Source: Bacteroidota bacterium (GTDB lineage: Bacteria > Bacteroidota > Bacteroidia > Flavobacteriales > Flavobacteriaceae). From it: 11,760 bases of DNA. Shown here piece by piece: positions 1 through 5,215 of the stretch; the first letter of the stretch is position 1; each line of letters begins with the position of its first letter. The notes below the pieces were generated by a model. The model did no database searches, had not been told where the DNA came from, and worked only from the letters and a program-made list of their open reading frames with translations. The position numbers were made by a program, and so were the translations under genes. The stretch covers positions 1 to 11,760 of the forward strand of contig JAEWCF010000001.1 in assembly GCA_023390775.1 (NCBI GenBank), read 5' to 3'.

Positions 1-552
1 TACCGAAAACTCGCCTACCGCGATTCGACCGAGGGAGTACTCGCGCTGGCCGATGCCAAACCCCATGCGCTGGATGATTTGAAACTTCCCGCCAGCCCTT
101 TGATCCTGATCGCCGAATCACCTGAAAAACCTGGCAACATCGGTGCAATCCTGCGTACCGCCGATGCCGCCGGGGTCGATGCCGTGATCATTGCGGACAT
201 GGCGGGCGATCTTTACAACCCCAACGTGATCCGATCGAGCGTGGGTTGTGTCTTCACGACCAAAGTTGCGGTGGCCTCGTCGGCTCAGGCAATTGAATTC
301 CTGCAAGCCAACAATATCGATATCTATGCGGCCGCCCTGCAAAACGCCGTGGATTACCTGCAGGCCGATTTTACCGGCAGTTGCGCGATTGCCGTCGGCA
401 CCGAAGCCACCGGACTCACCGAACACTGGCGCACAGCCGCCAAACAGACCGTCATGATCCCCATGGCGGGCGTGATCGATTCAATGAACGTTTCGGTGGC
501 GGCGGCGGTGTTGGTTTTTGAGGCGGTGAGGCAGAGGTCGAATAGTGGCTAG
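1..552 (+). CDS. SpoU/TrmH-family RNA 2'-O-ribose methyltransferase, 5'-truncated
   Basis: The reading frame is open from base 1, so the N-terminus lies outside the window; 183 residues are visible. It should transfer a methyl group from S-adenosylmethionine to a ribose 2'-OH in rRNA or tRNA, in the cytoplasm. All three SPOUT motifs are seen: motif 1 near 121-165 (PGNIGAILRTADAAG, with the Asn and Arg expected of the catalytic region), motif 2 at 394-417 (VGTEATGL) and motif 3 at 457-495 (IPMAGVIDSMNVS). The last two expect the deep trefoil knot that binds SAM. The ATG-less TTG at 79 is internal, not the start, because family-like sequence continues upstream of it. The substrate cannot be told from sequence. 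The last codons and the TAG stop fall inside a 7-bp repeat array starting at 545, so the extreme C-terminus (SNSG) is probably repeat-derived. Confidence 0.92.
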   Translation, partial: YRKLAYRDSTEGVLALADAKPHALDDLKLPASPLILIAESPEKPGNIGAILRTADAAGVDAVIIADMAGDLYNPNVIRSSVGCVFTTKVAVASSAQAIEFLQANNIDIYAAALQNAVDYLQADFTGSCAIAVGTEATGLTEHWRTAAKQTVMIPMAGVIDSMNVSVAAAVLVFEAVRQRSNSG

Positions 553-632
553 TGGTTTGTGGCTAGTGGTTTGTGGTTAGTGGCTAGTAGCTGGTGGCTA
601 GTGGCTAGTGGCTAGTGGTTAGTGGTTAGTGG
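545..632 (+). repeat. Heptamer tandem array, GTGGCTA/GTGGTTA type
   Basis: Twelve consecutive 7-bp units plus four bases, without a register break: units are GTGGCTA, GTGGTTA or GTGGTTT, with one diverged GTAGCTG at 587-593. The array starts inside the upstream methyltransferase gene and provides its TAG stop (550-552). G-rich on the plus strand, with only two-G runs. Confidence 0.95.
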
Positions 633-677
633 GCTTAAGATAATCGACATTCGTCAGCGCTCCGCTCTCAGGTATCA

Positions 678-1034
678 GCTTGAATCGGGTAATCGACAAA
701 AATTTCTTTCAATCGGCGAGAAAGCATCAATTGTAATTTTCAAACACTCCCAGGACATTCAGGTCATCACTATCTCCCAATTAATCAATCAACGCAGCGG
801 CAGTTTCGTTCGACGTTCGACGTTCGTCAGCTATTAGCTGTCAGCTCTCAGGGTTCAGCTTGAATCGGGTAATCGACGACAGTTTCTTTTATTGGCGACA
901 GAGCATCACACATAATTATTAAACACTGCCAAGACATTGTTTTGTAACGATGCATCTATCAACGCAGCGGCAGTTCCGTTCGACGTTCGACGTTCGACAT
1001 TAGTCAGCTTTCAGCTTTCAGCCTTCAGCCTTCT
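678..1034 (+). repeat. Composite repeat units 1 and 2 (subfamily A)
   Basis: Two head-to-tail units beginning at 678 and 858. They share the anchor with A at base 7, a middle part recognisable by GAAAGCATCA/CAGAGCATCA and AAACACT[CG]CCA[GA]GACATT, and the end ATCAACGCAGCGGCAGTT. The middles have drifted more than the ends. Confidence 0.85.
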
Positions 1035-1310
1035 GCTTGATTCGGGTAATCGACTACCATTCCTTTCAAATTTCAAAATTGGCATCAACACTCCCGGCGA
1101 AATTCTAATCATCAATCGGGACAGCGGCCGCTCCGTTCGACGTTCGACATTCGTCATTCGTCATTCGTCATTTACCTCAGCTTGATTCGGGTAATCGACT
1201 ACAATTCCATTCAAATTTCAAAATTGGCCTCAACAGTTCCGGCTATACTCTCTTCATCAATCGGGGCAGCGGCCGCTTCGTTCGTCGTTCGACGTTCGAC
1301 GTTCGACATT
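1035..1310 (+). repeat. Composite repeat units 3 and 4 (subfamily B)
   Basis: Two head-to-tail units beginning at 1035 and 1180. They share the anchor with T at base 7, a nearly identical block ending TTTCAAAATTGGC, and a perfect 10-bp palindrome AGCGGCCGCT (1123-1132 and 1268-1277). They resemble each other more than they resemble units 1 and 2, which points to two rounds of duplication. Confidence 0.85.
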
Positions 1311-1315
1311 GGTCG

Positions 1316-1346
1316 TTTGACATTCGCCTTTCGTCTTTTATCTTTT
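1316..1346 (+). promoter_or_regulatory. Possible relA/spoT promoter (TTTG-N19-TATCTTTT)
   Basis: TTTG at 1316-1319 and TATCTTTT at 1339-1346 are 19 bp apart, as in the Bacteroidota TTTG-N19-21-TAnnTTTG consensus, with one mismatch in the -7 box. It would give a leader of roughly 25 nt. Both boxes also fall in the degenerate heptamer array, so a chance match is a real possibility. Confidence 0.3.
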
Positions 1347-1376
1347 CTTGTTACATTTAGGCTTTCAACCTACGCT

Positions 1377-3596
1377 ATGCTGGAAATTGATTTAGAGAAG
1401 GAGAACAAGGCGATTGCCCAGGAATACAAGGAACTGCTGCGCATCAGCTACCAGACGCTTTCGGACGAGGACAAGAAGTTGATCCGAAAAGCGTTTGACT
1501 TTGCCGTTGACGCGCACAAGGACATGCGCCGAAAATCGGGCGAGGCATACATTTTCCACCCGATTGCCGTAGCCAAGATCGTCGCCTCAGAGATCGGCCT
1601 TGGCGCCACCTCGATCGCCGCCGCGCTGATGCACGATGTGGTCGAGGATACCGATGTCACCGTCGAGCAGATCGAGAAACTCTTTAACCCGAAGGTCGCC
1701 CAGATCGTCGAGGGGCTCACCAAGATCGCGCAGGTCAAGAAGGACATGAACATCTCGATGCAGGCCGAGAACTTTCGGAAAATGCTGCTGACGCTCAACG
1801 ACGATGTGCGCGTGATCCTGATCAAGATCGCCGACCGGCTCCACAATATGCAGACGATGGATTCGATGCCCGAGCACAAGCAGGTCAAGATCGCTTCCGA
1901 AACGCTTTACATTTATGCCCCGCTCGCGCACCGCCTCGGGCTTTATAACATCAAGACCGAACTCGAGGATCTGGGCCTCAAGTACACCGAACCCGAGGTT
2001 TACCGCGACATCGTCTCCAAGATCAAGGAAACCAAGGAGGAACAGGACGCCTACATCCGCGATATTTCGGAGGTTTTGAAGAAATCGCTGGACCAGGAAG
2101 GAATCGAGTACCACATCAAGGGAAGGCCCAAATCCATCTATTCGATCCGTCGGAAGATGAAGGCGCAAAACGTCAGCTTCGACGAAGTCTATGACAAGTT
2201 CGCGCTCCGCATCGTCTACAAATCGAATCCGCACGACGAAAAATTCCTCGCCTGGAAGATATACTCCATCGTCACCGACCATTACCGCCCCAGCCCGAGC
2301 CGGCTCCGCGATTGGATATCATCGCCAAAGTCGACGGGTTACGAGGCGCTCCACATCACCGTGATGGGCCCCAAAGGCCGATGGGTCGAAATCCAGGTCC
2401 GGAGCGAGCGAATGGACGAGATCGCCGAGAAGGGCTACGCCGCGCATTACAAATACAAACAGGGCGCGACCGAGGAAAGCGGGCTCGACGTCTGGTTAAA
2501 TCTATTGAAGGAGGCGCTTGAAAATTCCGAGACCAATGCGGTGGATTTCGTGCAGGACTTCAAGATGAATTTGTACGCCAAGGAAATCTTCGTGTTCACG
2601 CCAAAGGGCGAGATCAAGTCGCTCCCAAAAGGCGCTACGTCCCTGGATTTTGCCTTCAGCATCCACAGCGAGGTGGGCATCCGCACGCGGGGGACAAAGG
2701 TCAATGGGAAACTCGTCCCGCTCAACCACGAACTCCGCAGCGGCGACCAGGTCGAGGTCATCACCTCGCCCAACCAAAAGCCCACCATCAACTGGCTCGA
2801 GTACGTGACCACCTCACGCGCAAAGAACAAGATCCGCAACGTCCTGAACGAGGACATGAAAAAGATTGCCGAGGAGGGACGCGAGGTACTCACACGCAAG
2901 CTTCGGCACCTCAAGATCACCATCAGCGAAAGCGTCATCAACGAGCTTGTGAACTTCTTCAGGCTCAAGACAAGCCTCGATTTATTTTACCGGGTCGGCA
3001 TCGGCGCGATCGAGAACCAGCAGCTCCGCGATTACGCCAATCAGCGCAGCAACACCCTGATCAACTTCTTCAAGAAGACCATCAAGCGTTCGCCGCACAC
3101 CGCCGACGAGGATATTCACAAACCGCAACTCTCGGCTAATTACGACATGCTGGTCTTTGGCGCCGAACAGGACCGCCTCGATTACACCCTTTCAACCTGT
3201 TGCAACCCGATTCCGGGCGACGAGGTTTTTGGTTTCGTGACGATAAACGAAGGCATCAAGGTCCACAAAAAGGACTGCCCCAACGCCATCGCGCTCCAGT
3301 CCAACTACGCCTACCGCATCATGACCGCCAAGTGGATCGACTCCACCCAGCAACAGTTCAAGGCCATTCTCAAGATCACGGGAATGGACACGTTGGGCCT
3401 CACCAACAAACTCACCAAGGTGATTTCCAACAACATGCACGTCAACATCCAGAGCATCTCGCTCAGCGGTGAGGCCGGAATTTTCAACGGCCAGGTCGCC
3501 GTCATCGTCCAGAACAACACCATCCTAAAGAAACTCATCGACAACATTAAGAAGATTGATGGGGTGGATAAGGTGACAAGGGTGTATAAAAATTAA
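1377..3596 (+). CDS. relA/spoT: Bifunctional (p)ppGpp synthetase/hydrolase, RelA/SpoT (Rsh) family
   Basis: Makes (p)ppGpp from ATP and GDP/GTP and hydrolyses it, setting the stringent response in the cytoplasm. The 739 residues show the full long-RSH order. The HD hydrolase has H61, H86-D87, E90-D91 and D153 in the places expected for Mn-dependent hydrolysis. The synthetase (about 248-360) has the RPKSIYSIRRK motif, D273 and E338. TGS follows at about 404-465, then a cysteine-containing domain (C608-C609, H630, C634) and an ACT domain from about 661. Both catalytic sites look intact. The signature that separates bifunctional from synthetase-only enzymes reads RLRD at 309-312, close to the bifunctional RXKD rather than EXDD. 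I chose ATG 1377: the frame stays open to a TTG at 1182, but those 65 residues are translated repeat DNA. No Shine-Dalgarno is seen. Period-8 repeats begin at its stop codon. Confidence 0.97.
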   Translation: MLEIDLEKENKAIAQEYKELLRISYQTLSDEDKKLIRKAFDFAVDAHKDMRRKSGEAYIFHPIAVAKIVASEIGLGATSIAAALMHDVVEDTDVTVEQIEKLFNPKVAQIVEGLTKIAQVKKDMNISMQAENFRKMLLTLNDDVRVILIKIADRLHNMQTMDSMPEHKQVKIASETLYIYAPLAHRLGLYNIKTELEDLGLKYTEPEVYRDIVSKIKETKEEQDAYIRDISEVLKKSLDQEGIEYHIKGRPKSIYSIRRKMKAQNVSFDEVYDKFALRIVYKSNPHDEKFLAWKIYSIVTDHYRPSPSRLRDWISSPKSTGYEALHITVMGPKGRWVEIQVRSERMDEIAEKGYAAHYKYKQGATEESGLDVWLNLLKEALENSETNAVDFVQDFKMNLYAKEIFVFTPKGEIKSLPKGATSLDFAFSIHSEVGIRTRGTKVNGKLVPLNHELRSGDQVEVITSPNQKPTINWLEYVTTSRAKNKIRNVLNEDMKKIAEEGREVLTRKLRHLKITISESVINELVNFFRLKTSLDLFYRVGIGAIENQQLRDYANQRSNTLINFFKKTIKRSPHTADEDIHKPQLSANYDMLVFGAEQDRLDYTLSTCCNPIPGDEVFGFVTINEGIKVHKKDCPNAIALQSNYAYRIMTAKWIDSTQQQFKAILKITGMDTLGLTNKLTKVISNNMHVNIQSISLSGEAGIFNGQVAVIVQNNTILKKLIDNIKKIDGVDKVTRVYKN

Positions 3597-3705
3597 TTTG
3601 AAAATGTGAAAATATACCAATTACCACAAAAGCAACTTGGGTGGTAATGGGCACATCGGCACATTAAAAAATCGTAAATGTGTGAATGTGTAAATGTGAA
3701 AATAT
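3596..3705 (+). repeat. Octamer-period repeats after relA/spoT
   Basis: ATTTGAAA and ATGTGAAA units start on the last base of the relA/spoT stop codon (3596-3611). GGCACATC/GGCACATT follow at 3650-3665, and GTAAATGT, GTGAATGT, GTAAATGT, GAAAATAT at 3674-3705. All keep an 8-bp period although the sequences differ. Confidence 0.8.
3617..3651 (+). repeat. Hairpin-forming repeat, copy 1
   Basis: Arms CCAATTACC (3617-3625) and GGTAATGGG (3643-3651) pair with one mismatch around a 17-nt loop containing AGCAACTT. No U-tract follows, so it does not look like an intrinsic terminator. A second copy lies 90 bp downstream. Confidence 0.8.
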
Positions 3706-3706
3706 T

Positions 3707-3741
3707 CCAATTACCACAGAAGCAACTTAGGAGGTAATTGG
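3707..3741 (+). repeat. Hairpin-forming repeat, copy 2
   Basis: Perfect 9-bp arms CCAATTACC (3707-3715) and GGTAATTGG (3733-3741) enclose a 17-nt loop that differs from copy 1 at four bases. The arm sequence itself is kept, as expected if the paired structure matters or if the duplication is recent. Confidence 0.85.
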
Positions 3742-3809
3742 TATATTGATACATTAAACAATTGGTACATTAAGCAGTTGGTACATTAAAACAATTGGTA
3801 CATTGAAAC
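3737..3809 (+). repeat. Octamer tandem array, ATTGGTAC/ATTAAACA type
   Basis: Nine 8-bp units (ATTGGTAT, ATTGATAC, ATTAAACA, ATTGGTAC, ATTAAGCA, GTTGGTAC, ATTAAAAC, ATTGGTAC, ATTGAAAC) with one extra base at 3793. The final unit contains the TTG that appears to start the next gene. Confidence 0.88.
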
Positions 3810-4258
3810 CCATCATCTCCTCCACCCTCCTCCTCAAAAAAATGCCCGGCAAGGGCGGATGGACCTATTGCGAAATGCCGCCGCGCACCGATTTGCCCAA
3901 AAAACGCAACGGCACGGTCAAGACTTTTGGGACGATTGACGGCCATGAGCTGAAGGACTTCCACATCTGGACCATGAAAAAGGGTGTCTTCATTCCGGTG
4001 AAATCAGAGATCCGCAAGGCCATCGGCAAGGAAGAAGGCGCATCGGTCCAGGTGATCCTATTCCTCGACGAACCGCCCGCCATCGGCGATGAGGACTTCC
4101 TGCAGTGCCTTGGCGAAGAACCGTCGCTACTGAAAAAATTCAACGCCCTTGCCCCATCGGAACAAAAAAACATTCTCGATTTCATCGCCCAGGCAAAATC
4201 CGACGACGAGAAAGTGGCACGGATGGGGAAGATGATGGGGAAGCTGGAACAAATTTGA
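3803..4258 (+). CDS. DUF1905 / YdeI-OmdA-like protein
   Basis: A cytoplasmic 151-residue protein with no signal peptide or membrane segment. The N-terminal part (about 1-85) has the DUF1905 pattern PGKGGWTY, an acidic/proline loop, then FIPVKSEIRKAIGKEEG and a strand pair. The C-terminal part (about 95-150) matches the YdeI/OmpD-associated (OmdA) domain, with the pattern F..L.PSEQK.ILDFIAQAKSDDEKVARMGKM. The family has been linked to bacteriocin protection in name, but its biochemical role is not known to me. The start is unusual: the first ATG (3842) would remove the family-like segment KPIISSTLLLKK, so TTG 3803 fits better; it lies within an octamer repeat. The last Ile codon and the TGA stop also lie in an ATTTGAAA repeat. 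Confidence 0.8.
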   Translation: MKPIISSTLLLKKMPGKGGWTYCEMPPRTDLPKKRNGTVKTFGTIDGHELKDFHIWTMKKGVFIPVKSEIRKAIGKEEGASVQVILFLDEPPAIGDEDFLQCLGEEPSLLKKFNALAPSEQKNILDFIAQAKSDDEKVARMGKMMGKLEQI

Positions 4259-4284
4259 AAGTGAGTCAATTTGAAAATTTGAAA
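4253..4284 (+). repeat. Octamer array, ATTTGAAA type
   Basis: Units ATTTGAAA (4253-4260), GTGAGTCA, ATTTGAAA and ATTTGAAA (to 4284) in an unbroken 8-bp register. The first unit carries the stop codon of the upstream gene. The part at 4268-4283 is the exact reverse complement of 4404-4419. Confidence 0.85.
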
Positions 4285-4385
4285 ATGACCTGTACAATGA
4301 AAATTCAGGTGGATAAAGAATGAGTATAAGCATGGTATTAACGTATTTTCGTTTGAACAATGACCCAATGTTATCACGATTCCAA

Positions 4386-4425
4386 TTTTCAAATTTCCAA
4401 ATCTTCAAATTTTCAAATTTTCATT
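4386..4425 (-). repeat. Octamer array, TTTTCAAA type (inverted relative to 4253-4284)
   Basis: Five 8-bp units: TTTTCAAA, TTTCCAAA, TCTTCAAA, TTTTCAAA, TTTTCATT. It is the same family as the array at 4253-4284 in the opposite orientation. A 16-bp exact inverted repeat, 4268-4283 with 4404-4419, encloses about 120 bp in which I see no gene. Confidence 0.85.
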
Positions 4426-4429
4426 TCCG

Positions 4430-4437
4430 TACCTTTG
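4430..4437 (+). promoter_or_regulatory. -7 promoter box (TACCTTTG) of the Fur-family gene
   Basis: A perfect match to the Bacteroidota -7 consensus TAnnTTTG, ending four bases before the ATG at 4442. Transcription would start at or next to the start codon, so the mRNA would have little or no leader. No good TTTG -33 box is seen 19-21 bp upstream, where the octamer array lies. Confidence 0.6.
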
Positions 4438-4441
4438 CCCC

Positions 4442-4897
4442 ATGACACACGTCGACAACACAGCCAACCAGGAGACCGTGCGCACTGTGTTCACGAAGTA
4501 CCTGGAAAACAACGGGCACCGCAAAACCCCTGAGCGCTATGCGATCCTGCAGGAAATCTATGACAGCGCCGAACATTTTGACATAGAGAACCTCTACATC
4601 AAGATGAAGAACAAGAATTACCGCGTGAGCCGGGCAACCTTGTACAACACCATCGAACTCTTGCTGGACTGCGGGCTGGTGCGCAAACACCAGTTCGGGC
4701 AAAACCAGGCGCATTACGAGAAGTCCTATTTTGACAAGCAGCATGACCACATCATCCTCACCGATACCGGCGAGGTCGTCGAGTTCTGCGACCCCCGCAT
4801 CCACACCATCAAGAAGACCATCGAGGAGATTTTCGGAATCGAGATCCACAATCACTCGCTGTATTTCTATGGAACGAGGAAAATTAATAATGAATAA
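4442..4897 (+). CDS. fur: Fur-family metal-responsive transcriptional regulator
   Basis: A 151-residue cytoplasmic DNA-binding protein. The N-terminal winged helix has the family pattern RKTPERYAILQEIY (27-40) and the recognition helix region YRVSRATLYNTIELLLDCGLV-like at 60-80. The dimerisation half has the QHDHII motif at 100-105 and EFCDPRI from 114. The structural zinc cysteines of classical Fur are missing: where HDHxxCxxCG is usual the sequence is HDHIILTDTG (L106 and T109 replace the cysteines), and the C-terminus ends YFYGTRKINNE with no second CxxC. H101, H103 and H133-H136-region residues could still bind a regulatory metal. The five terminal residues are encoded by a TTAATAA heptamer array, which also provides the TAA stop. 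Fur, Zur, Mur or PerR function cannot be separated from sequence. Confidence 0.92.
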   Translation: MTHVDNTANQETVRTVFTKYLENNGHRKTPERYAILQEIYDSAEHFDIENLYIKMKNKNYRVSRATLYNTIELLLDCGLVRKHQFGQNQAHYEKSYFDKQHDHIILTDTGEVVEFCDPRIHTIKKTIEEIFGIEIHNHSLYFYGTRKINNE

Positions 4898-4911
4898 TTA
4901 ATAATTAATAA
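4884..4911 (+). repeat. Heptamer array, TTAATAA type
   Basis: Units TTAATAA, TGAATAA, TTAATAA, TTAATAA in register. It overlaps the last codons and the stop of the Fur-family gene (4895-4897). Confidence 0.9.
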
Positions 4912-4939
4912 TTGAGGAGCCTGCCAATTATGTGGGCCA

Positions 4940-4970
4940 TTTAAAATTTATAATTTATAATTTATAATTT
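4940..4970 (+). repeat. Heptamer array, TTTATAA type
   Basis: TTTAAAA followed by three exact TTTATAA units and TTTC. The 28 bp before it (4912-4939) are not repetitive and contain no recognisable feature. Confidence 0.88.
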
Positions 4971-4973
4971 CTT

Positions 4974-5080
4974 GGCGTTGCCTTCGGCCCGGGCTATCCG
5001 CTGCAATCTTTTTTATTGAGAATTCCAGCCAGAATGAAAAATGCTCAAAAAAGGATTTCCGCTTCTATCCCTAACGCAGG
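4974..5080 (+). repeat. Candidate structured dispersed element between fur and purA
   Basis: A roughly 107-bp, more GC-rich, non-heptameric block between two AT-rich heptamer arrays. Outer ends can pair (GCGTT 4975-4979 with AACGC 5073-5077). Inner arms AATC-TTTTTT (5005-5014) and AAAAAA-GGATT (5047-5057) can pair with one bulge. CTATCCGCT and TTTCCGCTTCTATCC occur as related direct copies, and GCCCGGGC (4987-4994) is palindromic. From memory, blocks of this type with the ends GGCGTTGCC and CCTAACGC occur between genes in other Bacteroidota; I could not check. No open frame of note. It could be a mobile non-coding repeat or a transcribed structured RNA. Confidence 0.5.
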
Positions 5081-5085
5081 TTCAA

Positions 5086-5113
5086 TTAATAATTAATAGT
5101 AAATAATTAATAA
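5086..5113 (+). repeat. Heptamer array, TTAATAA type, second copy
   Basis: Units TTAATAA, TTAATAG, TAAATAA, TTAATAA in register, the same family as 4884-4911, on the far side of the structured element. Confidence 0.88.
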
Positions 5114-5130
5114 TTCGGTTCTTACTTTCT

Positions 5131-5215
5131 GTCAACTGTAAACCGTCAACCGTAAATCAACAACTAACTACGCAAAACCCATAACCCAAAACCCATAACC
5201 CACAACCAACTAACA
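5131..5215 (+). repeat. Heptamer arrays running up to the purA start codon
   Basis: GTCAACT, GTAAACC, GTCAACC, GTAAATC, AACAACT, AACTACG (5131-5172), one base, then AAAACCC, ATAACCC, AAAACCC, ATAACCC, ACAACCA, ACTAACA (5174-5215). The last unit ends on the base before the purA ATG. No Shine-Dalgarno and no clear TAnnTTTG box is visible in this stretch. Confidence 0.9.
5178..5201 (-). promoter_or_regulatory. Predicted G-quadruplex on the minus strand upstream of purA
   Basis: Four CCC runs at 5178, 5185, 5192 and 5199 mean the minus strand has four GGG runs separated by exactly 4-nt loops (TTAT, TTTT, TTAT). This fits the canonical three-tier quadruplex pattern. It is on the purA template strand, 14 bp before the ATG, so it would act in DNA and not in the mRNA. 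Confidence 0.55.

Larger units (their letters stand above)
643..1343 (+). repeat. Composite repeat region upstream of relA/spoT: four long units joined by heptamer cassettes
   Basis: No gene is supported between 553 and 1376; this DNA is repeats. A 20-bp anchor (GCTTGAATCGGGTAATCGAC, with A or T at base 7) recurs at 678, 858, 1035 and 1180. Each anchor is followed by 90-120 bp of more variable sequence, then a CAGCGGC core (796, 964, 1122, 1267), then a heptamer cassette. Cassettes consist of TTCGACG/TTCGACA/TTCGTCA units, in the first three cases followed by GCTNTCA-like units, and the anchor itself continues the 7-bp register in copies 1-3. Cassettes lie at about 643-677, 809-857, 979-1034, 1136-1177 and 1281-1343. 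Unit lengths are 180, 177 and 145 bp. Short open frames here encode only recurring VRRSTF-like peptides from the heptamers. Confidence 0.9.

Noticed and set aside
622..837. 71-aa open frame on the plus strand
   Set aside because: It begins in the GTGGTTA array and is made of composite-repeat DNA; the peptide ends in the VRRSTFV pattern that recurs wherever the TTCGACG heptamers are translated, and copy 2 has a stop in the equivalent frame.
937..1185. 82-aa open frame on the plus strand
   Set aside because: Same reason: repeat-encoded VRRSTF and SAFSL-type peptides, no family resemblance and no plausible start signal.
643..1343. CRISPR array upstream of relA/spoT
   Set aside because: Only four units of unequal length with related middle parts, no short constant repeat with unrelated spacers of fixed size, and no cas genes.
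1182..1376. 65-residue N-terminal extension of RelA/SpoT from TTG 1182
   Set aside because: The extension is translated from the fourth composite unit and heptamers; RSH proteins normally begin near the sequence at ATG 1377.
1587..2282. 231-aa minus-strand open frame within relA/spoT
   Set aside because: Lies opposite the conserved HD and synthetase domains and its composition reflects the complementary codons only.
4940..5014. Intrinsic terminator after the Fur-family gene
   Set aside because: The T6 run at 5009-5014 is not directly preceded by a stable GC-rich stem; GCCCGGGC at 4987-4994 is a palindrome without a loop and 14 bp away.
5174..5201. Telomere-like CCCAAAA/CCCATAA repeat marking a replicon end
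   Set aside because: Only four units within a longer series of other heptamers, lying between two ordinary genes; explained by the general heptamer pattern.
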